Part shown: positions 10,600 through 23,072 of the stretch, piece after piece
How the letters are laid out: each line of letters opens with the position of its first letter
Numbering within the stretch: the first letter of the stretch is position 1
DNA from: Alnus glutinosa
Taxonomy: Eukaryota > Streptophyta > Magnoliopsida > Fagales > Betulaceae
DNA: 64,000 bases
Assembly: GCF_958979055.1 (NCBI RefSeq)
Contig: NC_084893.1
Span: forward strand, 7,567,071-7,631,070
Direction: 5' to 3'
Translations under genes and position numbers: made by a program
The notes under the pieces: generated by a model
The model's input: only the letters and a program-made list of their open reading frames with translations
The model's database searches: none
What the model was told of the DNA's origin: nothing

Positions 10600-13500
10600 G
10601 AAATTTCCAATTTTTCTCTTTTCTCATAAAATTTATGAACACGCTTAGGCTTGACCAAATCCTTTACAGTTGGGGGATCCATTTTCTTACCCATGCTCGT
10701 GATTTGAAGAGCAGGAAGCACAGATTGTGAAAACTTTTGGTTTGGTTAAAGTTAGTCACGCCCACCATCCAATTTGAGAAGCAATTGCGTAAGAGACACC
10801 CATTAAAAAAAAGAAAAAGTGTTTGCGAGTCAAATGCTCCGACAATGGCAGAACGCAGCATGGCATACGTTTGCTGGAGAAGAAAGATGAAGTAGTATCC
10901 CCTACGTTACTTTACGAGATTACCAAAGTTCAAAGTCTTCCCATGCCAACTCGATCCTGCATTGCTTCCACTTTCTCACAACCATTAATGGTTGTGAGAA
11001 AGTTCAACCATATATATATAAGAGGATAAAAAGAAAAAAAATAGTTTCTAGGGTTACTATTTTGACCCAACTCCTTGTCACGTGTGAGTCGTTTCACAAA
11101 TTTAAGAGTGTCCCAGGTACAAAAGTTATATCAATTGTGGGCTACCAGAAGCAACTTTTCTTCGAGAGTGCTTTTTACCGAAGCCAAACCAAACACGTCA
11201 AAGATCAAGACACTCGTTGAAGCAGAAGTTGAACCATACTTGTAATACCAATTGTTAGCGAGAGAATTACCTAAGAGTACTAGCATCAGTTTTCTTGAAT
11301 TCCATTCCCTTCCATACATATAGAAAAATGTCTTAAAAAAAACCCATTGAATCAGATTCTCTTGTTGCTCCATAAACTAAGAGCATTCTTCTTTACTCTT
11401 TCATTTCTCATCTCTTTTTCTTTTCATTGAGAATTGTGTTGGAATTTTGTGAAAAATGTGAGGGTAGATAGGAACTTATATTTGTAAAAGAAAGAATATT
11501 TAATTAATATAGGGAAAGGAGAAATGATAGACAGGGGACGTTTGACCGTCCCCTATTCGTCATTTAATAATTAAAAAATATATTTTATTAAAAAAAGAAA
11601 AAATGCATAAAAAAAAAAATAAAATATATTTTTTAATTATTAAATGACGGACAGTCTATCATTTCTCTTGGGAAAGATAAGAAAAGCTATTGTGGAGTGT
11701 ATTTGGATAGAGAATAAAATAATAGTTTTGTTTCTTAAATTTAGGAAAATCAAAGGGAAGCTGTTGTGAATTTTCTAAGGAAACACCGATAAAACCAAAA
11801 ATTGTATCCTTTAACATTATTTTAATATAAAAAACTTTCTCTTTCATCTCTCATTCCTCTAACATTTTTTAAAATAAAATTTAAATGATTTATCTTTCTT
11901 CTTCTCTCTCTCCCCTATTATTTTGCTTAAAGAATATTTTAATAGTATAGAGAAATGATAAAAGAAACTATTGTATAATACATTTAAATAGAGAAGTAAA
12001 AAAATAATTTAATTTCTTAAATTGAGAAAAAAAACCTAAAAAGAGTATACTAAATATACATTAATATACATATTTAGACACCCTCTATTAATCTAAAAAT
12101 ACATTAATGTACTCATTTTTTTATCAATATAAACACAACAGTCACACGTAAACTCATAACAAATAAAATTTTGGTCCACGATTGATTTAATTATTTGAAA
12201 ATTTCACGTAAATCATAAATGTGTTCCATTAGTGGGAATTAAGAATTAATTTGGAAGACCAAAATGGTCTGCAGGCCAAAAGAGAAGAAATAAAAAAAAT
12301 AAAAAAAGCATGATATTCTAAATTGGTACACGTGGGTAGGATGTAGAAGGTCGTACATGCTTACCCAATAACAACAAATTTGACCAGAGACGATTTTTAA
12401 TTAGGGACGGCACCAAATCTAAACACGTGAATCACGTCGCTCGCTCTGAACAGGGTTTCATTACAATGGGCCACAATCCGGCGGTTGCGGTTTTGGTTTA
12501 AGGCTCGGGTTAGGCTCACTATTACTACCTAATTAGATTAATCTTTTTTCTTTTTTCTTTTTTTCATAAGGCTACAACTTTTTTAACTTGGCTTTGACCA
12601 TTGAGCTCCCAAAAAAACTTTGTGGTACCTACTCCCTCTTCTCTTTTATGCATTTTATTAGGTTAAACTTGTGTCGTTTTAGAACAAAAAAAAAAAAGAA
12701 AAAGAAAAAAGCAAGTTAAACTTATGCCAAAATGAATATACCTAACAGCTAGGTCATGTGTGACCTATTAGTTATTAAAAAAAAAAAAAAATTGAGTTTG
12801 AACGTCGTCCCGACAATGACTCAGTGGTGGTCCGTTAGTGGCCCAATAAAGTTCCAATGGTGTTCGGGGGGTTGCCCGGTGGAGGTCAGATAGTGGGAGA
12901 ATGAGAAGTTTAAACTAGTAAAATGTTTTTCGTCGCATTAAACACCGAAAAATACAAAAATCATTTTACGTCGAAATGAATAGAGCCTTAATTATTTAAT
13001 CAATACTTCAACACTCTCTATGACGTATGAGCTCAAATTTTCTTCAACAAGTGAAGCTCGATATATAGAATATTTAACATGGGGATAAATTGTTAAATCA
13101 GAGTTCGAATTCAAAATTTTTTGTTATGATACCATGTGAAATCAATTGTTCCAAAAGCTTAAACTGATAGAAAATGATAAATTTAATCATTTCATTAAGA
13201 AAAATGCTACAAATCATTCTGTTGTCCATCCGTTGTACATCTCTATTTTTTTTTTTTTTTTTTTTTGACAAATCAACTATTAAATTTGTACGAAAAGTCT
13301 ACATGAAAAGGGGATGAACCGTAGATGAACTACTTAGAGTGATGTATAACATATCTCTTCAATTAATACTTCAATATTACTTAATTGTCCTATTCCTTGA
13401 GAAAGAAACAAAAAGGGATAAGAGTTGGTGAGATTGAAGTAAAAAGGACGTAGAGAGCATTAAACTTTGTATTGTATATATGTTGTTGGTCCTCGTTCAA

Positions 13501-13806
13501 TTTTGTTTATTTAGTCAAAGAGGGATTCGGATTTATATAATCATAAGCAACGTACTCATGGGATGGATGACGAATTTGGGATGTTCCATATTTTTCGTTG
13601 ACCTAATTCTTTATTAGATAGATAAGCATAAGATGAGTACTTGCCAATTGAGTCTCACTCAAACAACAATTTCTCTACACATTCATAATCATTCTTATTA
13701 TTGGCCGGCAAATTAAGAATTAAGATGACAATTTGGATATGTCATGATAGCTAGACAAATGGCTCTGCCCCAAGTGAATATTTTGCCTTATATATATAAA
13801 CTTGTG
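10600..13806. other. Intergenic DNA without a recognisable gene
   Basis: Apart from the MITE at 11519-11667 I see only AT-rich DNA, A or T homopolymers (for example near 12776-12792 and 13244-13266), and short open frames with no family resemblance. The stretch 12860-12980 uses words such as TTTTCGTCGCATTAAACACCG but is not coding. Confidence 0.5.
11519..11667. mobile_element. 149-bp hairpin MITE
   Basis: The ends GAGAAATGATAGAC and GTCTATCATTTCTC are perfect inverted repeats. Inside them the stem continues imperfectly (TCATTTAATAATTAAAAAAT against ATTTTTTAATTATTAAATGA), so nearly the whole element folds on itself. The centre also holds a short GGGGACG...CGTCCCC palindrome at 11535-11553. 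The flanks share GGAAAG, but the exact target duplication is uncertain. No coding capacity. Confidence 0.8.
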
Positions 13807-13814
13807 GGCGTGAT

Positions 13815-14358
13815 TATGTGTGAAAATGCAGGTGCGGATACGAATACGGTTATTAGTAATATCCGCATCTACATAATGAAGCTATCACTTTTAGGTATTT
13901 GCATTCGTATCCACGAGATTATTGCGGTTATTATCTGCTATCTGCATATGAGGTAATGTACGTTTTGGATTACTATCTAAATTTATGTGAAAGATTAAAT
14001 AATGCGATTATTACTATATACAAATTTAAATAAATTAAGATTTTATTTGTTATACAATTCACGATTATCAACTTGTCATTGTCTCATAGAGTAATCTAGA
14101 TTTGGATTACCCAAAAAAAAAGAAAAGAAAAGAAAAATAAATGTAGTGAAGTATGACTTTGAGATGATAGTGACAAAAAAACTTAACATAAACCAAATGT
14201 CCTAAACTTACAAAATTCAAAATGATCTCGTTTTAGTGAATTTTATTAAATATATATATAATATATTATATGTAAAGGGATTGCGCATGCAGTTATTAAC
14301 CGCATCTGCATGTGCGGATGACGGATGTGGATGGTTATTATTCTCATTTTTACCCCTA
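13815..14358. mobile_element. Non-autonomous hAT element with 8-bp target duplication
   Basis: The right end reads TTTTTACCCCTA, the inverted form of the common plant hAT end TAGGGGTAAAAAT. The left end TATGTGTGAAAATG is a diverged partner. Flanks are GGCGTGAT (13807-13814) and GGCGTGAC (14359-14366), matching at 7 of 8 positions, the size hAT transposases make. Subterminal GCGGAT/ATCCGC and AACCGCATC words occur at both sides, as is usual for hAT subterminal binding sites. No transposase ORF is present. Confidence 0.8.
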
Positions 14359-14799
14359 GGCGTGACTATAGTAACACTTATTTGCTGGTAGTGGACTTGA
14401 TATATAATTTATATCACCAAAACCGCATCTGCATACCATTTATATATAATATATATTTTATATTTAATAAATTCATCAAATGACGTCATTTGGGTGTTTA
14501 ATATCAAAATGACATCCTTTTGGATTAGGTATAGGTTATGTTTACATTGTTTTGGTTGGCTGTGTTACTTTCTCATGTAACACTAAGTTAAAAAAACAAA
14601 AGTAATACGAAATTAATATATTTTCAAAAGATTAGGGCTTTAAAATGTTTTTAAAACAAGCCCAAAATACTAAAAATTAACATAAATTACTTTCAAAATT
14701 GATTAAAATAAACTATAATAGAGACCCACAGAAGGCTCAAAAGACTAAAATAAGTCCAAAATGCTCATTACCTAACATACAGATAACATATAATAACCA

Positions 14800-14935
14800 T
14801 ATTTAACAACTGCAAAAACCGCACAGATACGTTCAATAAAAACATGACGTGGATACAGATATCTAAAAATAATATGTGTATTTTACGGATGTGATTGCGG
14901 ATATTACAAATAACCGCATCCGCATGTATATCCTA
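14800..14935. mobile_element. Fragment related to the hAT subterminal region
   Basis: This piece carries GGATGTGATTGCGGATATT, AAATAACCGCATCCGCATGT and an AAAACCGCACAGATACG word, matching the subterminal vocabulary of the hAT element at 13815-14358. No clear ends are visible. It is probably a broken second copy. Confidence 0.4.
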
Positions 14936-16562
14936 CTAGATAATTCCACAACCTACTAATTTGAAGGCTTATTGCTTTCATTTATATTAATATAATTAAT
15001 AAAATTAATTAATTTTTTTTTTTTTTAAAATGATTGTACTTATTTTGAATAAACTGAGTCAATACAATAAGACGAAGACAACATCCCGAATAAGATTTAT
15101 ACTCTTATTGCACGAAAGCTGATCACAATCGGAGTCCTACGTTTGAGGGTGACGGCCGCACGAGCGTTGAATGGATTGCTTTTTGGAATCAAGCCAAGTC
15201 CAAGAATGGGACTGATTGGCGGATGTGTAGGATATAATTGGGCCTTTGGTGTTGCTAAGAGGTAGAATAAAAATGACAAATGATCTCTTTAAGGAAAGGG
15301 ACAAGTTATTTATGTTTGCTGTCTTTTCCTAAAAATTTAATATTTTTCTTGGATTTATAGACTTTTGGTTGCGTGTTAGAGTTTTAATCAAATGATTTAA
15401 TTTTCACTTTTTTTAATTTAAACTTAAAAAAAAAAAAAAAAAAAATCATCGATGTTTTACTAAGTTGGTAATTAACAACGTTTAGAATATGATGTAAAAA
15501 AAAAAAAAAAAAAAAAAAAAAACGGGTAATGGGGTGTGTCTTTTAAGGTTCCGTTTGTTTTGATGTTACGAGAATTTGTAAGTAATTGAGTAATACACCC
15601 TTCAAGTAGAATAGAAGCCGTATTCAGCTTCTTATTCCGACCTATTTTCATAATTGAATGAAATAGCAGAAGGAAATCAAAGGTTCCTAGGCCTCCAAAT
15701 ACTAAGTCTGATAATTATTTTTGCATGCCTTGATTCACCCCAAGCAAAGGCTTAGAGATAGGATTACAATTCAGAATTAAGTCAAATCCCCATAGGATTC
15801 ATAAGACTAGTCTAATACTACCTAAACTAAGAGAATAAAAATAGAATATTTTCCTACTTGTCCCACAAGGCAATGGAATACTCTTAATTGCTTTGCCATA
15901 TATATTTATTTTACTAGCCGACGGTGGAGTACAATTGGTACGACTGAGAATCGTTGTCAAACCGAAAACATTTTTGATTGGCCAAAAAACTTTTTTAAAT
16001 TTTCGTAAAGTAGTTTCTATTTTTTAAGATCGTAAATTATTTTTTCGAAATTGAGTTTATCTTTTTTGCACGCAGTCTCTCGATGTTCATTCTCTGTTGC
16101 CTCAGGCAACTGCCAAAGTCTGCTTTGTCCATTGCCGGAGGTTGTTGGAATCCTCCGGCCGAAGGTTGCTGACTATTTTATGTCATTGCTAATTTTTTAT
16201 ACAAATTAAAAGTTGAAAAATATTTTTAAAATTAATTTCGTTAAAAATATCTAAAAAAAAAAAATTGCGCAAAAAAACAAGGTGAACATATGCTTTTACT
16301 AACTAATGTGTTGAGTGGTCACTTTTATGGATCAGAATCAGAATCAGAATTAGAATAGTCTAGCATTTGTGCACGTGTACATGTGCAGTGGGAAAAGTGG
16401 TTTTTGCTGACAAAGATTGTTAACAAAGTTTTAACCCCATATTTGTCTGAAAACACGTGAATCATGCACCCTTAATTAGCAAGGTCCTTTTCTTTTTTAA
16501 GGTTCAATCACTTGACAACGTTTGATGTTTAAGGGCAGCATCTTTCTACAAATTTATATAAT

Positions 16563-16860
16563 AGAAATGATCCCTACACTCATTTCTTACAACAGCTCCA
16601 CAACAAGTTGATGTGGCTGGTAATATTTTATTATTTTTTTACAAAAAGAAAATAAAAGAAAACAAAAAAAATAATAAAATATTACCAGCCACGTCAGCTT
16701 GTTGTGAAGCTGTTGTGAGAAATGAGTGTATGGATCATTTCTCTTTTATTATTTTTTTGTTTTGTTTTCATTTTTTTTGTAAAAAATTAATAAAATATTA
16801 CCAGCTACGTCAGCTTGTTGTGGGGCTGTTGTGAGAAATGAGTGTAAGGATCATTTCTCT
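16563..16860. mobile_element. Hairpin MITE with a duplicated right arm
   Basis: The left arm (AGAAATGATCCCTACACTC, then CTTACAACAGCTCCACAACAAG) pairs with a right arm at about 16670-16743 (CTTGTTGTGAAGCTGTTGTGAG, then GGATCATTTCT). A second, slightly different right arm follows at about 16790-16860. The outer edges are flanked by TTATA-like sequence (before 16563 and at about 16861), so the whole 298 bp may be one insertion whose right half was duplicated, or one MITE inserted beside another. No coding capacity. Confidence 0.75.
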
Positions 16861-17550
16861 TTATACAATCCACTCTTATATAAGAGTGACATGTGTCATT
16901 TAAATATATGAGAATCATATATTTTTCTATTAATGTTATTAAAATAACATGTGAGAAGCACATTCTATTAATACAACATGTTTGCTTCTCACATGCTAAT
17001 TAAGGGACACATGTCAATCTACAAACTGGCTTGTAAGAAATTTCTGTCTGTGATGCTTTATTTTACAATTTTAACGGCGTACAGATGGTACGTAATAAAT
17101 ATGTTATTACAACTTTTAAAATTTTTTTAATGACGTGACATTATATACACGGTTAAATGTAACAAAATGAAATTGTAATCATGGAATAATTCTTCTCTCT
17201 ATTTCACTTAAAATAATAAAATGGCAAACTTTGCTTTGACTAACTAGCTAGCTTAAACATATATTGATAGTCTTAAACCTAAAAATAAATGCGGTATCTC
17301 CTCATTCATGGATTTTCGCTAATAGTTAAGACATGTTAGTAGGATTATGAGATCACCTGAAATAGAGATCATGATTTATTTCATAGTTCATATTAGATTT
17401 TAAAGATTTAATCATTTAAAATTACTCAAATGACATGGCGCCATGTACATCGTTAGATACAACAAAACAAAATTTTAACTTGAAAATGAATGTTTTTCAT
17501 TTTACTTATTGATATGGAGAGGCCGGGTCCTATTCCATGACGGAAGAGCG

Positions 17551-17740
17551 TTGCTATAGACACTACAAAATTTACAACATACTGATTTTACAATCTGGCG
17601 TGGTTCTTATATATATGTGGTTTTTGCTTGCCACGTCAGTAGCTTAACTACTAAATTTTTTAAGTAACTAACTCACGTATAATGTCACGTCAGTTTCTGA
17701 AAGAGTTGTCGTAAAATTAATAATATCTTTAGCATTTTCC
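17551..17740. mobile_element. Possible foldback MITE
   Basis: GACACTACAAAATTTACAAC... on the left and ...GTCGTAAAATTAATAATATC on the right are weakly inverted, and both arms contain a GGCGTG / CACGTCAG or CACGTATAATGTCACGTCAG motif next to them. The right side resembles the end of the element at 54942-55492 (CACGT, AGTTT, then TTTAGCATTTTTCC). Ends and target duplication are not defined. Confidence 0.4.
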
Positions 17741-19343
17741 TTCCATGAATATAATACCTGGGTCCCTTCTGTACATTAGGTCAATTATTAAGATTGTCCT
17801 AAACTGTGAAGATCATTGGTCTAAAATCTTGATATTTTAGTCATATTTTAAAACTCAGTGATATTATAGAAACCCTAATATGGACCCATCTTGAAGATGA
17901 TGTGCATTTTCATTTCTGTTTCTAATTAAATACCAAGTGGGATGCCTTCTATGGGAAAGAAAAAATAATATAAAGAAAATTAAAGCGAAATAATAAAATG
18001 GAGATAAGAGATTTGATTTGATTTGATTTACGATCTATGTTCACATGACAAAGAGCTATATTATGCTCTTATTTCTCTCAATTAAATGATTAAATATTTT
18101 ACATCTTCCTATTAGTTTAAGACATAATTCTGAATCGTATTCTATTTTGTCTTGTTTAGATCTATTTTGTTCTTCTTTTCTTCAAATTTATTTCTTAATA
18201 TTATCAAATTTTATAGAAAGTGATTCATATTCTTTATATTCATGATTAAACAATTATTGAAAGTGATTGGTTTGGCGTACGTGCTCATAATGTTTTGATT
18301 AAACAAATTTGTTTATTAGACTAGACGAGCTGCACTTCAGCCTCTGTTAACGATATTGTTCCAAATGTGCTAAATAATGTATAATAGACAGCTAACTAAT
18401 AAAGATTAGATTGGTACAAAGATCAGTACTGCTATAAGTAAGAATTGGCTTTATTCATTGACGTGACAGTGTCGTGTCAGTATAAAATAAAATTATAGTA
18501 CCGGATCAAATCTCACTCAAGAGTGGTACTTTCCTAGATGACTTTAGGACAGTATGTCCTCGAGTGTGTAATTTCTTTGATGATGGTAGATGTGGCAGTG
18601 CCGCATTGCATTGTCACGTTAACTCGTAAGCTAGCCGTTGGTAAAATGACCACTAGCATTTTTTTATTACGAATTATATTATGATTTAGTAATAAAATAA
18701 TATTGCTATTGATGATGGTGTCAAATGTGTGTTACCCATTGAGTAATATATTCCTTCATGTTATGATTGTAACTTCAAATCAATTTATAATTACTTTATA
18801 GTAAATATGTAGCACCCTTTGATTAAATCAACTTTATAGAAGATCTGCTGTTGATCTGAATTAATATATATATAATGGAGAGATTAGTTGGATTAGTTTT
18901 GTTGATGGTGGTAGGAGGAGCGATAACAACAGCCCAACAAGAAGTAGCTAAATTACACGACAGTTGACATACGTACTACCGTAGCCAATAGCCCTTCTTT
19001 TTGGACTTTGATTTTTCTCAAATATGATCACTGCATTTGAGGGTGACAGCCTCACGGTCACAGGTGACGGAATGTCTTACCTTTGCCGTGAAGCCATATC
19101 CAAGGAACGAGATGTGATGGGTGACATACGACTTATCTAATCAAATAAATTTTAAATCTATTTATTCAAAGGAATTAATCTCATAAAAAAAAAATCTCTT
19201 ATATATACATGTTTTGCACGAATTATTAACAATTTAATCAACAAAATTGCTGAAAATTTCAATACGACCCAAATGTAAAAAAGTCATTTGATGAGGCTCT
19301 TAAGAAGGAAGACTAATATAGACATTCATTTTTCTTGTCTTAG

Positions 19344-19628
19344 GCTGCGTTTATGATTGCGATTTCGTAAATAATAAGTTCGTTTTTAAACCAAATTGTA
19401 GAATATAAATCGTTTAGAAATTGAGTTTTTTATCTTTTCAAATCGCAAGTAAAATGGTGTTTTTTTGAAAACGCTGAATTTTGAAAGCTAATTTGCGATT
19501 TTAAAGGCTAAACTGTGATTTTGCCAAACGCTTAACTGCGCTTTTAAAAATCATTTTTTCGAATCGCACATTAAAATCGTTATTTTAAATCGTACTTTTT
19601 TAAATCGTAAATCCAAACGAACTCTTAG
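19344..19628. mobile_element. MITE-like foldback element, 'GCGATTTAAAATCGC' family, copy 2
   Basis: Starts TAGGCTGCGTTTATGATTGCG and ends GTAAATCCAAACGAACTCTTA, the reverse-complement arrangement of the copy at 4492-4782. The interior repeats AATCGCA, TTGCGATTT and AACGC words. A partial third copy, about 22590-22725, has AAACGCATTTAAGCG and AAATCGCAAACTC. No ORF. Confidence 0.6.
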
Positions 19629-20177
19629 ACAATAACCAGGAAAACATATTGGAGCAGCGGGTCTCATAAAGATTATTTCATATTTACTGCACAAATTACT
19701 AGTGATTTGAAGAACAAAATTATTGAAGATAAGAATCCGCTCAAGTTGGCCCTAGATATAGAAAAGGCATTAGATGAGGGTGTTAGGAAGGAGAGTAATA
19801 TATAGATATACCTTTATCTTGTCTTAGACGATAAACGAGGAAAAGGAGGAGCCCAACAACTCTTTGGAGGAAAACATTTTCCTTTCATTTGACCAATTAA
19901 CGTGGAAAGAGACAGACTTGACATGAAAGGAATCGTTGATGTCTTTTTCTGAATGAACTTTGCGTTGATTTGTTTGGAGCTTGTTGATTTTTTTTCTTTT
20001 TTTTTTTTCTTTTTCTATTAAGTACCATGTACTATTCTAAGCTATATATGGACAACATTAATGCATTTAATATTGACTGGTCCGTCTTGATTAAGAATGG
20101 CATTTTCAGGCCATTGGTGTGCACTTGCCACTTGCTGGTTGAGAATCTTTTCAATCTTTTCAATCACGGTCATCAAT

Positions 20178-20183
<6 letters not shown>

Positions 20184-20224
<41 letters not shown>
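20184..20224. repeat. (TA)n microsatellite
   Basis: About 40 bp of uninterrupted TA repeat. Similar shorter runs occur at about 22038-22052 and 25399-25430. Confidence 0.9.
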
Positions 20225-20228
<4 letters not shown>

Positions 20229-20929
20229 GAAAAGATAGCACAATAAAAAGATAAGTATAAAGTGGATTCAATAAAAATATAAAAAAATTATGTGGTTCAG
20301 TCTATGATTTATGTTTATAGTATAAAGTCTTAATTAGAGCTACATTTTGCTCTTCTTTTTTGATCTTTACAATATAAAATGCTCTTATTTATAGAAGAAT
20401 TGAATTAGGATAGATAAGAAAAAAATAAAATATACTTCAACTACAACTTGATAATAGTTTGAAACCATGGACAAAAATGAAACTCTTGTTGAAGGCAAGA
20501 TTGTTATTGGTAGATTATATATGAGCAATATACTTTTCAAATAAACTAAAATTGTGTAAAAATAGGAGGATTTTAAAGTTGTCAGAAGTAATTAAAGATA
20601 AAAAGAGGGTAAAACTGGTTGAAGAAGATCTTTTTCCACGAGAATAATCTTGAGGCATGATGGATGTAAGACTAATAATGAGTTTTGGATTTGAGTAACG
20701 TTGAAAATGATGAACATATTGAAGGTAAAAAGAGAGTTTTTCTCCTTTGTTATTCTTTTGTGTGTATCCAAGAATTCAAGAGAAAAACTTCTTCTTCTCT
20801 TTTTCTATTTAGGTTTACATAAAATAGATTACTCTACAAAAGTTATTGTTTTTCAAATGAATTATAGTAAGTGAAAAACATAATAATCAAGACCCTCCGG
20901 GAAAGAAAACAATAATAAAATAAAATAGA

Positions 20930-21768
20930 GACAATGAATTTTACGTGGCAAAACAACTAAAATTAAGAAACCCTTTCAGGGTTTCACTCTGATGCCTAAA
21001 TTAGCTTAGGAAAGAAAAGTATGTTATGCTTTATGCATAAAATATTTAGTTTATGTTTATACTTAATATAGATGCCTATTTATAGGCTAAGAGGTAGAGG
21101 TAAACCTGAATCAAGTTTCTTGCTCATTTCTTGACCTAGGAGTGTTGTAGTATCTGGTCCCGATCTTCAGAGTGATCCTGGATATTCAGGGATTAGATTT
21201 GGACTGAGAGTCTTATCTTAATTCTACTGGGAATAGAACTGTTGACCGGATTCTTCAAGGAGTTTTAATTGGACTTGGATTGTGACTTCTACCTCAATTC
21301 AACTTGGAGTAGAGTTCTAATCCAAATTTTTTGGGATGAGGTTGATACCCGAGTTCCTTGGACATTCTTGTCCTGGCCTTGGTAGACTAATATTTGAGTT
21401 TTCAAGACATGCTTGTCTCGAGTTTTGGCTGAATGAGATCTAAGTTCCTGAGACATGCTTGTCTCAGGCCTTGGCTGAATGAGACCTAAGTTCCTAAGAC
21501 ATGCATGTCCCGTACCTTGGCTAACTGAATTGACTCTTGGTTTGAAATGTTTGCATTCCCAGGACTTAATCAGGATGCATCTCTTGTTGCATATTCTTGG
21601 GAATAGCTTTTTCGTGAATGACTAATTTGTGTTTCTATTTCTCGGAATAGGACTACTTGAGAGTCATGCTGTATAGGCTTTAGGGCCGCCAATTTTCCTT
21701 GGGCCGGTACTGACCTAGAGACTCATAATTCTTCAAATTAGTCAGTCTGAATGTAATTATTCCCAACA
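20930..21768 (-). mobile_element. LTR relic of a Gypsy-type element
   Basis: The right edge TAATTATTCCCAACA read on the minus strand is TGTTGGGAATAATTA, an LTR-like start close to the LTR at 50936-50358. A phrase TCACTCTGATGCCTAAATTAG near 20985 parallels CACTCCGATGCCTAAGTCAG of that LTR, and ATTTATAG at about 21068 corresponds to its inverted TATA box (CTATAAAT on the minus strand). The left edge is not defined. No gag or pol is nearby, so this is a solo LTR or an orphan piece. Confidence 0.6.
21345..21530. repeat. Tandem repeat of about 46 bp, 4 copies
   Basis: The word GACATGCTTGTC recurs at about 21361 (degenerate), 21406, 21452 and 21498, each followed by CTTGGCTGAATGAGA-like sequence and a TAAGTTCCTGA or TTTGAGTTTTCA spacer. 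The array lies inside the LTR relic at 20930-21768. Confidence 0.8.
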
Positions 21769-23072
21769 CTATAGCTAGTCATGGAGTCAGCCTTTTAAGA
21801 TTGGGGGACCAAACTAGCGGTGATGATAGAACCAAAAAAACTGAATAGGGGAGAGGTCATAGAGGGATTATTTGAAACACTCTTAGATTTTTTTATTTTT
21901 ATTTTTTTCAGATTTTTTAGAGGGCCATAACCCTAATTACTATAATTTTATAACGTTTTTATTTTATGAAAATATAATTTTTTAAGTTGAGTCATATAAT
22001 TGGTTGCTGTTTTGTTTCCCTAAAATTATACGCACAACATATATATATATATAAAACCTATCAATTACCAACCATTTTCAAAAAAGCCTCGCAAAGTGAT
22101 GGGCGTGACAGTTTGATACATCAAACTATCTTTTTGTATCAGAATTGCTACTTTTCTTAGTTTTCTATCGTTCTTTCTAAAATACTATTATTTTCTTAAA
22201 AACAAAAATAAAAAATTAATTTAAAAAACTAAAATCTCATTTTAATTTTTTAAATTAATTATTTTAGATTTTTAAATTAATTATTTTAGATTTTTAAATT
22301 AATTATTATTATTATTATTTTTTTTTTAGTTTTTAAGAAAATAGAAGTATTATAGAAAGAGACAAAGTTTTCGTCCAAACATATCAGAATAGAAGGGGCT
22401 TTAAACATTTGTTTTATAGAAGGAACCTCAATTATACTATTGCCGTTCGTGGACCTTATTCTACTAGGCGCCTTAAGCGATTGCATAATTCGCCTAATAT
22501 AATAGTCGGCCCTAAATTTTGGTTAAAGCGGCCAAAATGGCCTTTATCTGCCTCTTGGACCGAAAAAGAAATAAGAAATATTAGAGACAAGCAAACGTGA
22601 TTTTTTAAAACGCATTTAAGCGTTTAACAAAATCGCAGTTTAGCTTTTAAAATTATACATCTTAAAAAAAATACCTCATTGCTTGTAATTTAAAAACGCA
22701 ACAATTCAAAATCGCAAACTCAAACAATTCAAAATATCTATCAATTTTTGTCTGATTTGAAGATTGGCATTTACCAATTCATCACACATATATTAAATCC
22801 ATTTCTTAAATCCCTTATTATATGACACAAGGCTGCCGTTGAATTGTAATACATATATTTCTTTTACCTCTCCAAACTTGGATTATATAAATAACTAATT
22901 AATTATACACCCAATCCTATTTTAAAATAAGAGTAAAACAGAAACCGTTGATTTTTCGCAATTTTTTGGGCGGCTGATATTGACAGAATTGGAATGGATC
23001 GGCGTGAGATTGAGATTGGTTTTAGATTCAAACATTGGGCAACAACATAAACACCACCGCCAAAATAAGAAA

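Noticed and set aside
22409..22600. 63-codon plus frame (MFYRRNLNYTIAVRGPYSTR) as an organelle-derived fragment
   Set aside because: I could not match it to any plastid or mitochondrial gene I know; too short to call.
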